This document shows positions 1 to 10,720 of a stretch of DNA of 64,000 bases, in pieces. Under the pieces are notes generated by a model. The model did not search any database and was not told the origin of the DNA. It saw only the letters and a program-made list of their open reading frames with translations. A program made the position numbers and the translations under genes. Source of the DNA: Lasiodiplodia sp. COLG20 (lineage: Eukaryota > Ascomycota > Dothideomycetes > Botryosphaeriales > Botryosphaeriaceae); contig VNWV01000002.1 of assembly GCA_009801085.1 (NCBI GenBank), positions 4,402,001 to 4,466,000 of the forward strand. The letters are read 5' to 3'. Each line of letters begins with the position of its first letter. The stretch's first letter is position 1.

Positions 1-674
1 TTGCATTTTAGCTTTACAATGGTTTTGTTTGAAATGGGAGGCAAATGCTGAAGTATACGGCTCAGGAATATACATTTACCTTCAATATCCATTTGCTCAA
101 GAGCTCCAAAATGCAATGAGATGAATTATCTACCTACTAAAGTATAAATAATTCACGGTTTGAAATTTTTATATTTGAACATGGAGCGAACCGTGAGAAG
201 TGATGTTCCTCGCCTCCGCACAACAGCCATGATGGTCCTCTAGCATGGCAAAACCTGCACACAAAGTCTGAAACTTGTGCGCGCGAGTGGTTTCGACGAG
301 GTTGCAGCATCGGGTGACGTCATGAAGGCCGGGTGGTAGTGAATGTGGTGGGCCACTGTCGCCGCACGGTCACCACCGTGACGCGCTGGCCTGGAAACGG
401 GAGAAACAAACCATATGCTCGCCGGTCGCGTGCACCTTCGCTTAACCGTTTACTTTGCCTGGTCCTAAAGAGAATCTTCGGGCTAAATCTAATCGTCTCC
501 CTTTCATCCACCGCCGGCTTCCCGCGAACTTACGATCACCTTCAACGAAGTCCTGGAATACCATCTTCTTTGCCGGGAACCATATTTGTCCAACAGCTTT
601 TTGCGACCATTTCCCACACGATAAACACACCCCTCTGCCTCTTACGTGCCGAAACAGTGTCCGCTTTCGCCGCT
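1..674. other. 5' flank without a gene
   Basis: No convincing coding exon is seen. Open frames running through 333-1208 disagree in frame and composition with the acidic gene that starts at 675. The stretch probably holds that gene's promoter and leader, including a consensus CRE at 315-322. Confidence 0.6.
315..322. promoter_or_regulatory. CRE-type bZIP site TGACGTCA
   Basis: Perfect 8-bp palindrome TGACGTCA, about 350 bp upstream of the start codon at 675. In ascomycetes this is the consensus of Atf1/CREB-type bZIP factors. Whether it is used is an inference. Confidence 0.4.
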
Positions 675-2560
675 ATGCCTTTCGCAGCGGGTCTTGAGCA
701 GTTCGGGGCGCTCGGCGATCTCGACTGGGACGAGGAGTTCGAGGATCTTGTTTCCACTGGACCCACCATTGAGAGTACCTTGGATGCTGTAAGTTCTACC
801 GCCCTTGTACTGTCTGGATCTTATATGCTCACGTTGTCCAGGACGATGCAATGTGCACTACGGACATTTCTACCAGGACGACTGAAAGCGAGCTGTTCTC
901 CGTCGATGGCAACTTCGACACCAACCCGGACACCTTGGAGTCTTACCAGCTCGCACCCACCGACGAGGTCATGTCCGCCGAAGATACAATTATGGAACAC
1001 GCCATCCATCCCGCATCTCCTTGTGCTGAGTCTCCAGTCCCGCTTCCACTCGAGGAAGAACATCCCCATACTTCAAACGCCAGCCAGATCTTCCACCCCG
1101 GTTGGTCTGAAGAGACACCCTCTTGGTACCGGCACACCGCTACCTCGCCTCAAGTCGCCCGCTGGGCCGTGTCCCCCAGCATCTTCAATGATATCACTTG
1201 GACGATGAACGCCTGCAAGAACGATGTGGTGGATAACAATATCCCGCGTATTGCTTCAAGCCTGCTGCGTGCTATTCAGCACGTCTACACAGTGTCCTTG
1301 GATGCCGGGGTTGGCTACCCTTATGGAGCATGTGGCACGAAGTTCTACGAGCGTTGCCTCGGTCCCATTCACCTCTTTCCTCGTGGTGCAATGGGCCTCA
1401 AGGAGCTTACTGACCCGGACGTCCCCAAAGACGTCTACGTGCCTAACGGCATCAAAGTCCACCCGCCGTCGCCCTATGGCCAGGCATTCTACCCTCGCCC
1501 CTCTCCCCTGTGCTACGTCGCCAACATTGATGATGACCAACTTTCTCAAAACTCTGACTTCGTTGAGTCCGTGGAGGCCGAGGAAACCACAATCCAGGAA
1601 TACGAGCAAGATCGTGGTGAGGAGATTGAGTTCTCGCCCGAGGAGATCACCGAGTTCTCCTCCGAGGACATTGTCGACTTTTCTTCTGAGGAGCTTATCG
1701 AGACTCAGTTCGAAATCGAAATCAATGGTGGCACCCTCCCCTCAGATATCGTCGACGAAGACGACGAGTTCTTCTACGCTTCCAGCGAAGAATCGCGCTC
1801 TTGGCCCAGTTCCCCTCCATTGCCATCCCGCGAGCTTGGTTCTCCGTTCACCATATACGAGGATGAAACTGTCGGTCTCCTCAATGACGAAACGGCCTGC
1901 GATCTGCCCGAGCCTGTTTTAGCAACCCAATACAAGATTCCTGGACTCAACCTCGCTCAGGATCTGGACTCGACCCCATTCTCTTCAACCTACCACGCAT
2001 CAAAAAGCTTCGTTGAAGCTGACCTTGGCAGTCCGGGCGAGGACTCAGACGAGTGCGACCTTGAGCATCCTGAACTGGGCGATCTCACCACCATGCTGGA
2101 CAGCGATGAGATGGATCAAGATCTCTCTCACCTTGAGAGTATGAGCATGGTGTCCCCTGATGACCTTTTGGAGCGCAAGCTTGAGTCCGATGTCTCCTAC
2201 ACGGATGACGCTCCCTCAACCGACGGTGTTCCCGGCATCATCGTTTCAGAGGAGCATGGGAAGGGAGCCGATGACAGCTTCGATTTGACTCGTCCTTCTC
2301 CGCTGGATGCTGATCTCTCCAGCGTCCCAGGAGCTCGGTTTGTTGGTAATCTCAGCTCCACAGTCGGCACTGATTCTGGTGATTCTACACTTGTTGTAAC
2401 TTCCAACCAAGAGCTTGCTCCGAAGTTTCACTCTAAGGGTCTCCAGGGCTCTTCTCATGTCACTGAAGGAGGCGTTAGCACCTCCATCGTTGTCGGAGCA
2501 GTATGCCATACGATTTGGTCGATTTGCAGCGCCAACCCCTTGTCAGTCTTCTTGTTCTAA
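675..2560 (+). CDS. acidic hypothetical protein, two exons
   Basis: Function not recognised. Exon 1 is 675-788 and exon 2 is 842-2560. The intron 789-841 has GTAAGT at its donor and CAG at its acceptor and joins in phase 0, giving 610 aa. The start at 675 opens a frame (MPFAAGLEQFGALGDLDWDE) with the same acidic character as the rest. The protein is rich in Asp, Glu and Ser, with a run of related acidic units near residue 300 (FSPEEITEFSSEDIVDFSSE) and no visible catalytic motif. A mildly hydrophobic segment of about 20 residues closes the C-terminus, which could be a tail anchor or merely a buried helix. Most of the protein looks disordered. The coding call rests on the clean splice junction and the length of the open frame. 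Confidence 0.75.
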
Positions 2561-3484
2561 GAAGCCACTGGCACCACTTTCCGGACAGTAGCTGGACAGA
2601 TCCATGAGATTTGTATCATATGGGCGTTTGAAGAACGGGACTACGTCATGGTGGAAATTTGCTTTGTTGGTCTCATTTGGCGCGCTATACCCAAGCATTG
2701 TTAGTTCAGTTCGGAGCGGAGTTGCATTGTTTAGGCGTTGTATAAAGGATATGACTATTGCTTTTTAGGACATCAGTGGATTACTGTGGTTGTATTCCGC
2801 GTGAGAACACGAAAGTCATGATACATGCAAACATGGTGTGGTGTTCAGCAGGATGTCCGGTGTTGGTGAATAATCAATGCCGGGTTACCGCACTGTATTC
2901 CGACCCTGAAATTCGAGGCAGGAATGATCTAGACGAGGTAGGTAGGACCGCGTTCGACGAAACTCGGCATCAATACAGCCCGGAAGGCACCAAGGTGGTT
3001 GTACCTGCCGCTCGACATGCAGATTAACCCGAATTAATTGTCAGAAGGCAATACCTTCACTACGCAACCACCTCAGCCCTTCTGAATTTTGATTCGAGCA
3101 TCGTGACTCGGAATTCGGCTTCACAAAGCCGAACAGCGGTACAGTCACCATCCATGGAACCGGTATCGTGTAGAGTCGGTACAGGGACCAGCGCTCCACC
3201 TCGTCTACAGCCGCGGTCAGAACTCGAACGAATACCAATGGCCAGCTGTAGCTTTGGATAAGGGTTCTCTAGCTTCCATCTAGCCTCGCGCACTTTTGCC
3301 TGCCGAAGCTACACAGCCCAAAAGGCTGCCCAGCACCCCCGAAGTCTTCCACTATCCCACCATCTCGCATCGACAGCCAGACCCTCTCGACCCCATACAT
3401 CCTCTTCAAACCTCACCAAACCCACGTCAAAACCAACCCTCCACAACCCGAAAACAAGGAAAAAAGCATCAACTGCGACCCACC
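2561..3484. other. intergenic region
   Basis: The 3' flank of the acidic gene and the 5' flank of the next gene. An 89-codon open frame at 2758-3027 has no supporting feature. Nothing else is recognised. Confidence 0.5.
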
Positions 3485-4459
3485 ATGAACGACACCATAG
3501 ACTGGCACGCCTTCCTCGAAGACTCCGTCTTAACCGACGACTCCGACTCTTCCACCAACACCACCACCACCACCAACACCAACCCCGAGCCGCCCATCGT
3601 CCTCCGCAAGTACAGCCCCGAACTCACCGCCTGGGTACTCCAAGCGCCCATCTGCAGCTCGCTCACGCCGTCGCGGTACCGGCACCACCCCCCCGAGCGG
3701 CGGCGGCCGCACGGCCGGTTCCACCGCACCGACGACCTGCGCCGCACCGCCTCGATGAACTGCGCCCGCGAGCGCCTCTTCGGCGACGACGCAGAAGCTG
3801 GTGTCCGCGTCCCGCTCGGCACGGCGTGGCCGCCCGGCGCGACGGGCCGCCTGCGCCCCCCGCCCCGGATGCGCCCCGGCGCCAAGGGGCTGAGGTCCGT
3901 CGGCTTCGACGTGCCGCGCAACTATGCGGGGAAGAAGAAGGTGTGGAGCGACAGCGAGTGGTTCGTGCCCGAGCCGACGCGGCTGGGCAGGGAGGTGTGG
4001 ACCATTGACGAGAGGGCGTGCGGGGGGATCAGGGTGGACGACGGGGAGGATGTGGTGATGAGCGGGACTGATGAATATGGAATGGATGCGCGACAGGTGG
4101 AAGAGGGCGTGGCGGTCGACGGGGAGTTTGACATCCCATTCCCACCTCTGACGCGGTCGCCGCCGGCGCCGAGTTTCCACGGCCCGCTCAGGGAGTATGC
4201 CGGGTACGTTTCTGATGACTCTGATTCAGACTCTGATTCCGATGACGATGACGATCCGGATGATGAGTCCGGGTCGAGTCGGTTTCTGGGATTGGGGGAG
4301 AGGATGGGGCAGGATGCTGATGATGAAGACGACGCTCAAAAGATCACCGACGCTTTCGAGGCCTTTGACGGCGACCATACAGGAAGAAATGACCCTGGAG
4401 ACGACAACGCTGCCAACGACACCACCGAGCATGCAGATGGATCTAGATCCTACAACTGA
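3485..4459 (+). CDS. disordered acidic hypothetical protein (3' end uncertain)
   Basis: Function not recognised. The ATG at 3485 sits in a good context (CACCATGA). The open frame extends upstream to 3296, but that part looks like a leader (Pro/Thr/Gln-rich). From 3485 the protein is 324 aa: a Thr/Asn-rich N-terminus, an Arg/Pro-rich middle with a possible ordered block (around VGFDVPRNYAGKKKVWSDSE), then a very acidic Asp/Ser stretch. The frame stops at 4457-4459 inside a CAG/GAC-repeat area. However, a different frame from 4510 to the TAG at 4642-4644 reads like a natural acidic C-terminus (ending REVDIDLPSLPIA). Either an intron ending at the TAG at 4507-4509 or an indel in the repeat joins them. 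I could not find a convincing donor. Confidence 0.55.
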   Translation: MNDTIDWHAFLEDSVLTDDSDSSTNTTTTTNTNPEPPIVLRKYSPELTAWVLQAPICSSLTPSRYRHHPPERRRPHGRFHRTDDLRRTASMNCARERLFGDDAEAGVRVPLGTAWPPGATGRLRPPPRMRPGAKGLRSVGFDVPRNYAGKKKVWSDSEWFVPEPTRLGREVWTIDERACGGIRVDDGEDVVMSGTDEYGMDARQVEEGVAVDGEFDIPFPPLTRSPPAPSFHGPLREYAGYVSDDSDSDSDSDDDDDPDDESGSSRFLGLGERMGQDADDEDDAQKITDAFEAFDGDHTGRNDPGDDNAANDTTEHADGSRSYN

Positions 4460-4470
4460 ATGGGTGGTCC

Positions 4471-4506
4471 AGCAGCAACAACAACATCGACGACGACAAC
4501 GACGAC
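4471..4506 (+). repeat. CAG/CAA/GAC trinucleotide-rich tract
   Basis: Imperfect triplet repeat (AGC, AAC, then GAC units) at the 3' end of the preceding gene. One frame reads poly-Gln, another Ser/Asn then Asp. Such tracts are prone to length change and could explain the frame switch at the end of the upstream gene. Confidence 0.6.
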
Positions 4507-4644
4507 TAGGCCAACGAGCGTGCAGACAGGAAAGAGAGTAAGACCGACACCACATACTATGGCTACTCAAATGCCGACGACGAGTTCGATATGAGCAGGT
4601 TTCGAGAAGTCGACATCGACCTGCCTTCACTTCCTATAGCCTAG

Positions 4645-5899
4645 GGTGAGAACTTCTTCTAACCGGCTCCCGTCGATTCTACAACCACAGCCTGGTCGCG
4701 TACTGCGGCTACGAATTCTCGCAGTGAGCAAGGCTGCGCGGTCATGATCGAGCCAGTCGGCTCCACAGCGCGCCAGAAGCCCTCGAGACACGGGAAGCCA
4801 CATGTATTCGTCTGAGACCACCGACGGCTCCCTGGGAGTAAGCTTCCGACTGATGATGACCAGGGATGCGCGCGCGGAACTAAGCGCCCGTGTATCCTAT
4901 TTGCTCAGCTTTTCCGCTGAGCCGGCAGAAAAGAAAAAAATCCCGCTCCCATCTTGGTCGCCTTGACAGCTTGTTGTTTCTCCTCTGATCCGGCCGAGGT
5001 TGGTTGGTGGAGGCAAAAAAGAAAGCTGCAGTAGTGCGCCCCAGGGTTGTATACAAGGCGGCGGTTGCGCGTACGAAGCGCGTCACACACTACTCAAAAC
5101 TAAACGACTCTATGCCGAGATCATGTACCGGGGCTGGAAGTGGGTCTGGAGGCAGATCCTCGCCTTCGCGTTGGGTGGCTGGGGGGAGGAGGGGAGGCGG
5201 GCCCAGACCGAGCTCTCGGAGAAGGTGGAGAATGGTGATGGCGCAATCTGCAGGTACCTGCAAGTGCTAATGCGGGACCAAAAGTCGAGGGTCGTGCTTT
5301 TTGTTTTTGCTTTTTTGCTGGACAAGGAAAATTTGAGGAGCAATTGTGGAGGATGAGCGGTATTAATGCCGTGAGCGGGGCCCGCAGGGATTGCTGGCGC
5401 CCTCTGGCCGCCTGATGGCTCTGCTTTTGCAACTCCTCCTGCCCCCTTCCGTTGTCAATGGGTTGATTGTGTTGAGTGAGCAGGGCGGCTGGTGTGGATC
5501 GAAGGATTGGCGGTTGTACGTGTCCCTATGTTGTGCAGAAGCACGCACATGACAGATAGCAACAATCGAGGAGATCAAGCGTTGCACAGCCGTTGGTATC
5601 ACCGCCAGCACAACGCGAGCGAGAGGGCGTTCCATGGCTACGTTTGCGGTGGCGTGAGAGACGAGATGAAGTGTGCGACATGCAGCCGGCTCGGCTTTCC
5701 GCGCGCCTCACCGGTCAATCCTCACCGCCGCACGCTGCGTCGCCACCTCAATTGTTCCATGTTGCTCGAGCTGGTCACGTTGCAGCGTCGGCAATCTTCA
5801 GGTTGATAGGCTCCGAAAGGCTTCGTGAATCAATTGGTATGTACTGGCAATTTTGAAAAGGACCCAAAGCATGCTCCAGCAGCAGTTGACCTCACCCTA
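4645..5899. other. intergenic region
   Basis: About 1.25 kb between two genes whose 3' ends face each other. Several open frames of 60-118 codons on both strands overlap one another, and none shows a domain, a signal peptide or a coherent splice pattern. No RNA gene is seen. Confidence 0.5.
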
Positions 5900-8428
5900 T
5901 TATGATGATGTGCGAGAACGCTTCAATACAGTTTCCTTGGACACCTTCAGTCGTGTCGCCAGTGATCGCCGCCAACTAGCCTTAGGCCTTTCCGATGATG
6001 TGCTCTGCATTGATCGATCAGCTCCCTTTCCGTTCGATTGGCCGGTTAACCCTCGTTTACCTTGCAGTCCCGGCTCGTCGAGAGTGCCGCTGGACTGGGT
6101 CCTCTTCGGTGCCAGCGGTTCCGTGGTCTGAGGCTCATAAGATGGGCCCAGGGATACCTTCTCCGCCGTTGTGTCTGCTGTCGACGTTGCATCGTCCATC
6201 CCGAAGGGTGAAGTTGCCGTGTACGATGTGTCAACCAGCGATGTATCTGTCGATGTGGGGTCATCCTCCACAGGGTACGGCTCCCTGGAAATCGTGATGG
6301 GCGGGGCACTGTCCTCCCGGAACGACCTCTCTTTCCTCAACTCTTCTGTACCTGCCAAAGAATCTGACTTGTGGTCCGTTATTGGCGATGAGTCCGGCTC
6401 CGCCCCTTGTTGGTGAGGGCGGGAAAAGTTCCGTTGCCTGGGTGTACTAGGATCCTCAATGGAAAAGTGAGGTCGAGGAGGCGACTCAGCTGCCGCGTTC
6501 CAATAGGGCTCTGGAAGCGCAACCCAAGGGGGAAGATTGTCAATGTCGGATGGGGGCTCAGCAGCGTACAGCCCAGGTGTTCCTTGCTGGATCTGTTGCA
6601 CCGGAGTAGATACGGGTTCCCTGGCCTCTTCGATCACCGGTGTGAGTTCAGTATGCGTAACGACAAACGGCTGGTCGTCGGCTGCAGTAACATTGTCCTT
6701 TGTAGGGGCGGGTTGAGCCGGCACTTCGGAGACTTCCAGGTCCTTGACAGGTTTGTCATGCTCGGCAGCAGTAGAACAAGTCTTGTCGTCAGCAGCGACA
6801 ATACCGTTGATATCAGACTCCTCCGATGGCAGCTCTGTCTCGGGGAGTGCACTTTGATCTGCGTGCGATATCTGGAAATCCACCTGAGGTACAGTCAACT
6901 GGCCATCAGCCTTGGGACTGCCCTGCCAAGCTTCTGAGGTTGTCTGGGGCGAATGGTTTCCATCTTCCTTTCCAAGGTCGATGGAGTCCTTGTGGACGCT
7001 TTGCGGAATCTCCTCCGATTTGCCCGACAGATCGATGGCTTGCTGATCATGTTCTGTGGTATTTGACTTCTTCGTGGGAAGCTGCTCTTCCGGACCTGAA
7101 GTGACGTCGATGCTCGCTTGTTGATCGATCTGTGACTCGTTCTTCTGATTATCGGACCCCACGTCTTCGGGATCTGGCTTCGGCTCCGCACCAGCGCCTG
7201 CATCCAACGCTTGCTGATTATCGTGCGTGAGAGCGTTCTCGGTGGCTTCGGGTTCGACCGATGCTGGCTTGTGGGTATCGGGGACGGCAACAGCGTGTGG
7301 ATATCTCTTTCCAGATTCTTCCACGACAAGGTCCTTCGTCGCCGAGGCCTCGTCTTCCACGTACGGCTGGCGGTATCCGGTCCGCCCCGGTGTCGTTTCC
7401 TCAGGAGCCCCTCTGTTGGTAGCTGCACCAGCATCATCGTCATCCCCATAGATGGAGCTGCTTGGAGTGAAGGGTGCCAGGTGGCCTGCAGCACCGGAAG
7501 CGGCCTGCTGCTCCTGGTTGGACCACATTGACGCAGCACCCCAGGGCTCAGTGGGGGAACTGACCGTGCCTTCCACGTGATCGGACCAAATCGATGAGGG
7601 CCCAGTGCTCCCGATCTTAAGCTTCGCGAGGTCTCCCGTGGAGAGGACCTGCGGCTGAGAAGCACCCTGGCTGGCGCGCTTTTCAGCATCCTGAGCGGTG
7701 CGCTGTTCAGCAGCAGCCGCTCCCTGGACGTAGGAAGCCTGATGGTCGCCAGCCTGCTCCGCCTTCTCCTTGTCGGTTGTCTTGGGTTTCTGGGCCTCTG
7801 ACTTCATCTTCTTCCGCTCCTGCCGCGTCAGGACCACTTCCAGCACTTTCTGAGTTGGCTGGATCTTCCCTTTCAAGCCCGTGTCATCTCGATCGAAGTA
7901 AAGGGCCCAGGTCATAGGCTGCTCCTCAACAGCTACGAACCCTTCCCAGTCTTCAAACGTCAGACGGCGGTCCTGGCGGGTGCAGTCAAACGGCCCGGTG
8001 AGATGAGGCTGGGCAAGATCCCGCACACCGTACTTGACCTCGTAGGTCTCCTTGTCAACGTAGATCCAATTGAGAATTGGAGCTACATGTGTGATTGTGC
8101 TGACAAGTCCCTCATACTCGGAGTCAGGATAGGGAAGATAGTAGCCTGCGAAGGGGTGGCCAGAGGATTCATCGGTCTCGGCAGTGTTTTCGGTGTCGAT
8201 GTATAGCTACGTACAGAAGCTCAATCGTCAACTCACGGTCTTCACAACGCAACAAGCGGTGGGTTGAGGCACCTTGTGGTCTCTAAGGACAACCTTCTTG
8301 CCATTGATCTCGCGGCTCCGGACCGAGGTCCTGACGCAGCCGACTATGAGGTTGCATCTACGTGCTCGATGCTCCTCGCGCTTCTCCTTCGCCTGGCTCT
8401 GGCGGATGGCTTCCTGCGTTCCTAACAT
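5900..8428 (-). CDS. conserved fungal protein with N-terminal domain of unknown function
   Basis: Exon 1 is 8428-8273 and exon 2 is 8206-5900. Intron 8272-8207 (66 nt, donor GTGCCT, acceptor GTAG) joins ...VVLRDHK to LYIDTENTAE in phase 0, giving 820 aa. As I recall, fungal relatives share this block around the junction: KREEHRARRCNLIV, VVLRD-K-LYIDT, HPFAGYYLPYPDSEYEGLVS, LNWIYVDKETYEVKYG and LTGPFDCTRQDRRLTFEDWE. It spans about 170 residues. The remaining 650 residues are acidic, rich in Ser, Pro and Glu, and look disordered, ending in a basic tail (LKVSKETVLKRSRTSS). I chose the ATG at 8428 because the conserved block begins there (MLGTQEAIRQ). An in-frame ATG at 8470 would add 14 hydrophobic residues. 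The biochemical role is unknown to me. Confidence 0.85.
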
Positions 8429-9586
8429 GGCCGGGCAGCTTGAAAGCGCCAAGAGCATAGACACGACCATAAGGCCGTTGATGCGGTGGAAAAAAGAGGG
8501 GAAGAGTAGAAGTCGGCGGCAAGTGATACCCTGAGTGCTGCGTACGCACCAAGGAAAGAGTGTCTTTCAGTGTTTGCAGGTCTCATGATTAGCGGCCAGC
8601 AACCGATCGAGGAGAAGGCGAGGTCGACAGTGGAGCCGTTGCGAAGTGCAGGACGCTGTGACACGGTGGCGCAGGCGCCCAGACTGCGGCAAATCTGGAA
8701 GATCCGACAAAGCGCTCCTTCCCCAAGGCCATCCGGACAAATGGAGGGCTGCGTCTCCTCGCCCGACAAAAGCATATTCGTTGCATTCGTAGCGCGATAG
8801 GCAGCGCAGCCAATGGCACCAATTGAAAGGCTGAGGCTGGCGTCGGCTTGATCGTGGATCCCTGCCGCGCATCGGGAGCCTTATTGCGTGCGGAGTGCTG
8901 ATGTGGCCTGATAATAGAGCCAAGGTTGCACACCCTTACGTGCATTTCTGCAAGGCCGTGCAAGGCCTCCTTGGCTGGTGTGGGGGGCTCTGGCCTGGCG
9001 GAACGGCCCGCGGCCACTAAATCGAGCATCCTGGTACAAGGCGTTACACAATTGGACGCACGAGCGTGGGCGGGTTGGCGCTAGAGCTCGAGGCCTCTTT
9101 TCTTTTTCTACCCAGCCGCGCTGCTGGGTCTACCAAGCGGCTACATCCCAGAAAATGTCAGGAGACACTCAGTTCAGTACGTCGGATTGTCCAATGCCTG
9201 CCGAGTTTCAGGAATGCGCCCTGGTCCCAGGCGGCTTGGACTTCGCTTCCGTATGGGGTTAAGCACGGAGCCAACCCCTCGGCCAGAACACCACGCTAGA
9301 GGATCCATTCTGCTTTCTGTTAGCAGACCTGATTTGCTGGCTTGATCGAACGATAATTGTCGGGCCCAAGGGCATTTGGCAGTGCATACCGGCTTGCTTT
9401 TGCAGCGCCAGCTCAGAGGCAGGAAGCCGATGAGCAGTACCGACCCTGTACTACCATTGCACCGTGCAGATCGTCGTGTATAAAGGCAGAGTGCTCGACG
9501 GCATTGAGGACAGCAGACTCAGCAGAGCATCTTTCCACTCCAGTCCTCAAGCATCCACAGCACCAACAACCGCATCAACCACCACA
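8429..9586. other. divergent intergenic region
   Basis: About 1.16 kb between two divergently transcribed genes, so it should contain both promoters. The only motif I can place is the TATA box at 9479. Open frames inside it overlap on both strands and show no domain. Confidence 0.5.
9479..9484 (+). promoter_or_regulatory. putative TATA box
   Basis: TATAAA 108 bp upstream of the start codon at 9587, a plausible distance in filamentous fungi for a highly expressed or inducible small gene. Confidence 0.4.
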
Positions 9587-10090
9587 ATGGCCGACACCGC
9601 CCCGTACGATACTCTCCCAAGCTCTTGGCGTCCTTGGCTCTGGGGTTGACTGACGATTTGCGCAGCGTTGCTACTGCTGAGCGCAACTACGCCTCCGACA
9701 CGTCGTCGGCTGACGGCCAGGCCCGCGGTGGCCGCAGGCCCAGGAACGTCGCTCTGGCCCACCCGACGGCCGAGCACCTGCCGACTCCTCCTCAGTCCAG
9801 CGGCTTGAGCCAGCCTGCGGGTAAGTGGAAGAATCCTCCGGGGCAGCACTGCAACAAGCATCGTTTGTGGAAGGCCGCAATCTCACATGGCGACTGGTGT
9901 AGAGGAGAGATCGTTTGACTCGGGGATACTGATGGACATGTACCCAACAGGCACTCTGCTCAAGGGCGCTACCGATGCCGAGGGCAAGGCCAAGGACGCC
10001 GCTCTTCTCGTGGGCATCAAGCTCGACCTCGAGGCCGAGATCCACCTGACGGCCCGCGTCCGCGGTGACATTTGCGTCGGACTTTACTGA
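9587..10090 (+). CDS. small conserved hypothetical protein, three exons
   Basis: Exons are 9587-9603 (17 nt), 9666-9820 and 9951-10090, giving 103 aa. Intron 1 (GTACGA..GCGCAG, with CTGAC before the acceptor) joins MADTAP to VATAERNY. Intron 2 (GTAAGT..AACAG) joins QPAG to TLLKGATDAE. Phases agree at both junctions. The N-terminus is polar and Arg/Ser-rich. The C-terminus (KLDLEAEIHLTARVRGDICV followed by GLY) is a pattern I have seen in small fungal proteins with an acidic/aliphatic C-terminal signature; no function is known to me. None of the three exons is convincing alone, so the call depends on the splicing model. A TATA box lies 108 bp upstream. Confidence 0.7.
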
Positions 10091-10720
10091 ACGATGACTG
10101 ACGGATATGGCGAAGACGGTGCTATCGATGAGGGGAGCGCATGAGTCGTAATTTGCAAGGGTGCGTGGTGGGATTTCGGCCGGGGTTCAGTAAAGTACTG
10201 CGGACTATAACTCAATGGAAAGATGCCATGGGACATGCTTCTCCAATGCTGATGTCTGAGTGATGTGCGGGGTCGGGTCGCACAGAGAGAGTAGAGTTGA
10301 CGTTGAAAGAGCAGGAACCGCAAGCGGCAGCTTTGCCGAGCACCCCCGTCACATGCTCACGCGCTCGCACCTTCCCTCGACGACAACGCGTTTCGCTCAC
10401 CGACACCTCACTTCACCTCGTCTTCACCTCGCTCTATTGTGAACGCACGGACATGCTAGCATTGTGCTCAATGGTTGCCCGCAGCCATTGTCACCTTTTA
10501 TTCTTCAGCCCGCTTATCATGATCCTCCCTCCGTGACCCGAACTCTTTTGTTCAACGTCTTCGTCTTTATCCTTGCCCGCTCCCGTCTATCCGCCGTCTC
10601 GACATCGCATCTGCTGCTTCTTTGTCGACTCCCGGCTAGTGTCTTTGTCGCGTCCGAGGACCATTGCACTCTCACCTCGACTCGACTTTGTCTAAACATC
10701 AGACACGCGACACTGCAGCC
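10091..10720. other. intergenic region and leader
   Basis: About 630 bp holding the 3' flank of the small gene and a pyrimidine-rich leader before the next start codon. Nothing else is recognised. Confidence 0.5.

Noticed and set aside
333..1208. 291-codon open frame
   Set aside because: Basic, unstructured reading in a different frame from the spliced acidic gene 675-2560, which has a clean intron.
8207..8236. 30-nt intron with GTGAGT donor in the 820-aa protein gene
   Set aside because: Too short for a fungal intron, and it would insert extra residues. The donor at 8272 gives 66 nt and the conserved junction VVLRDHK-LYIDT.
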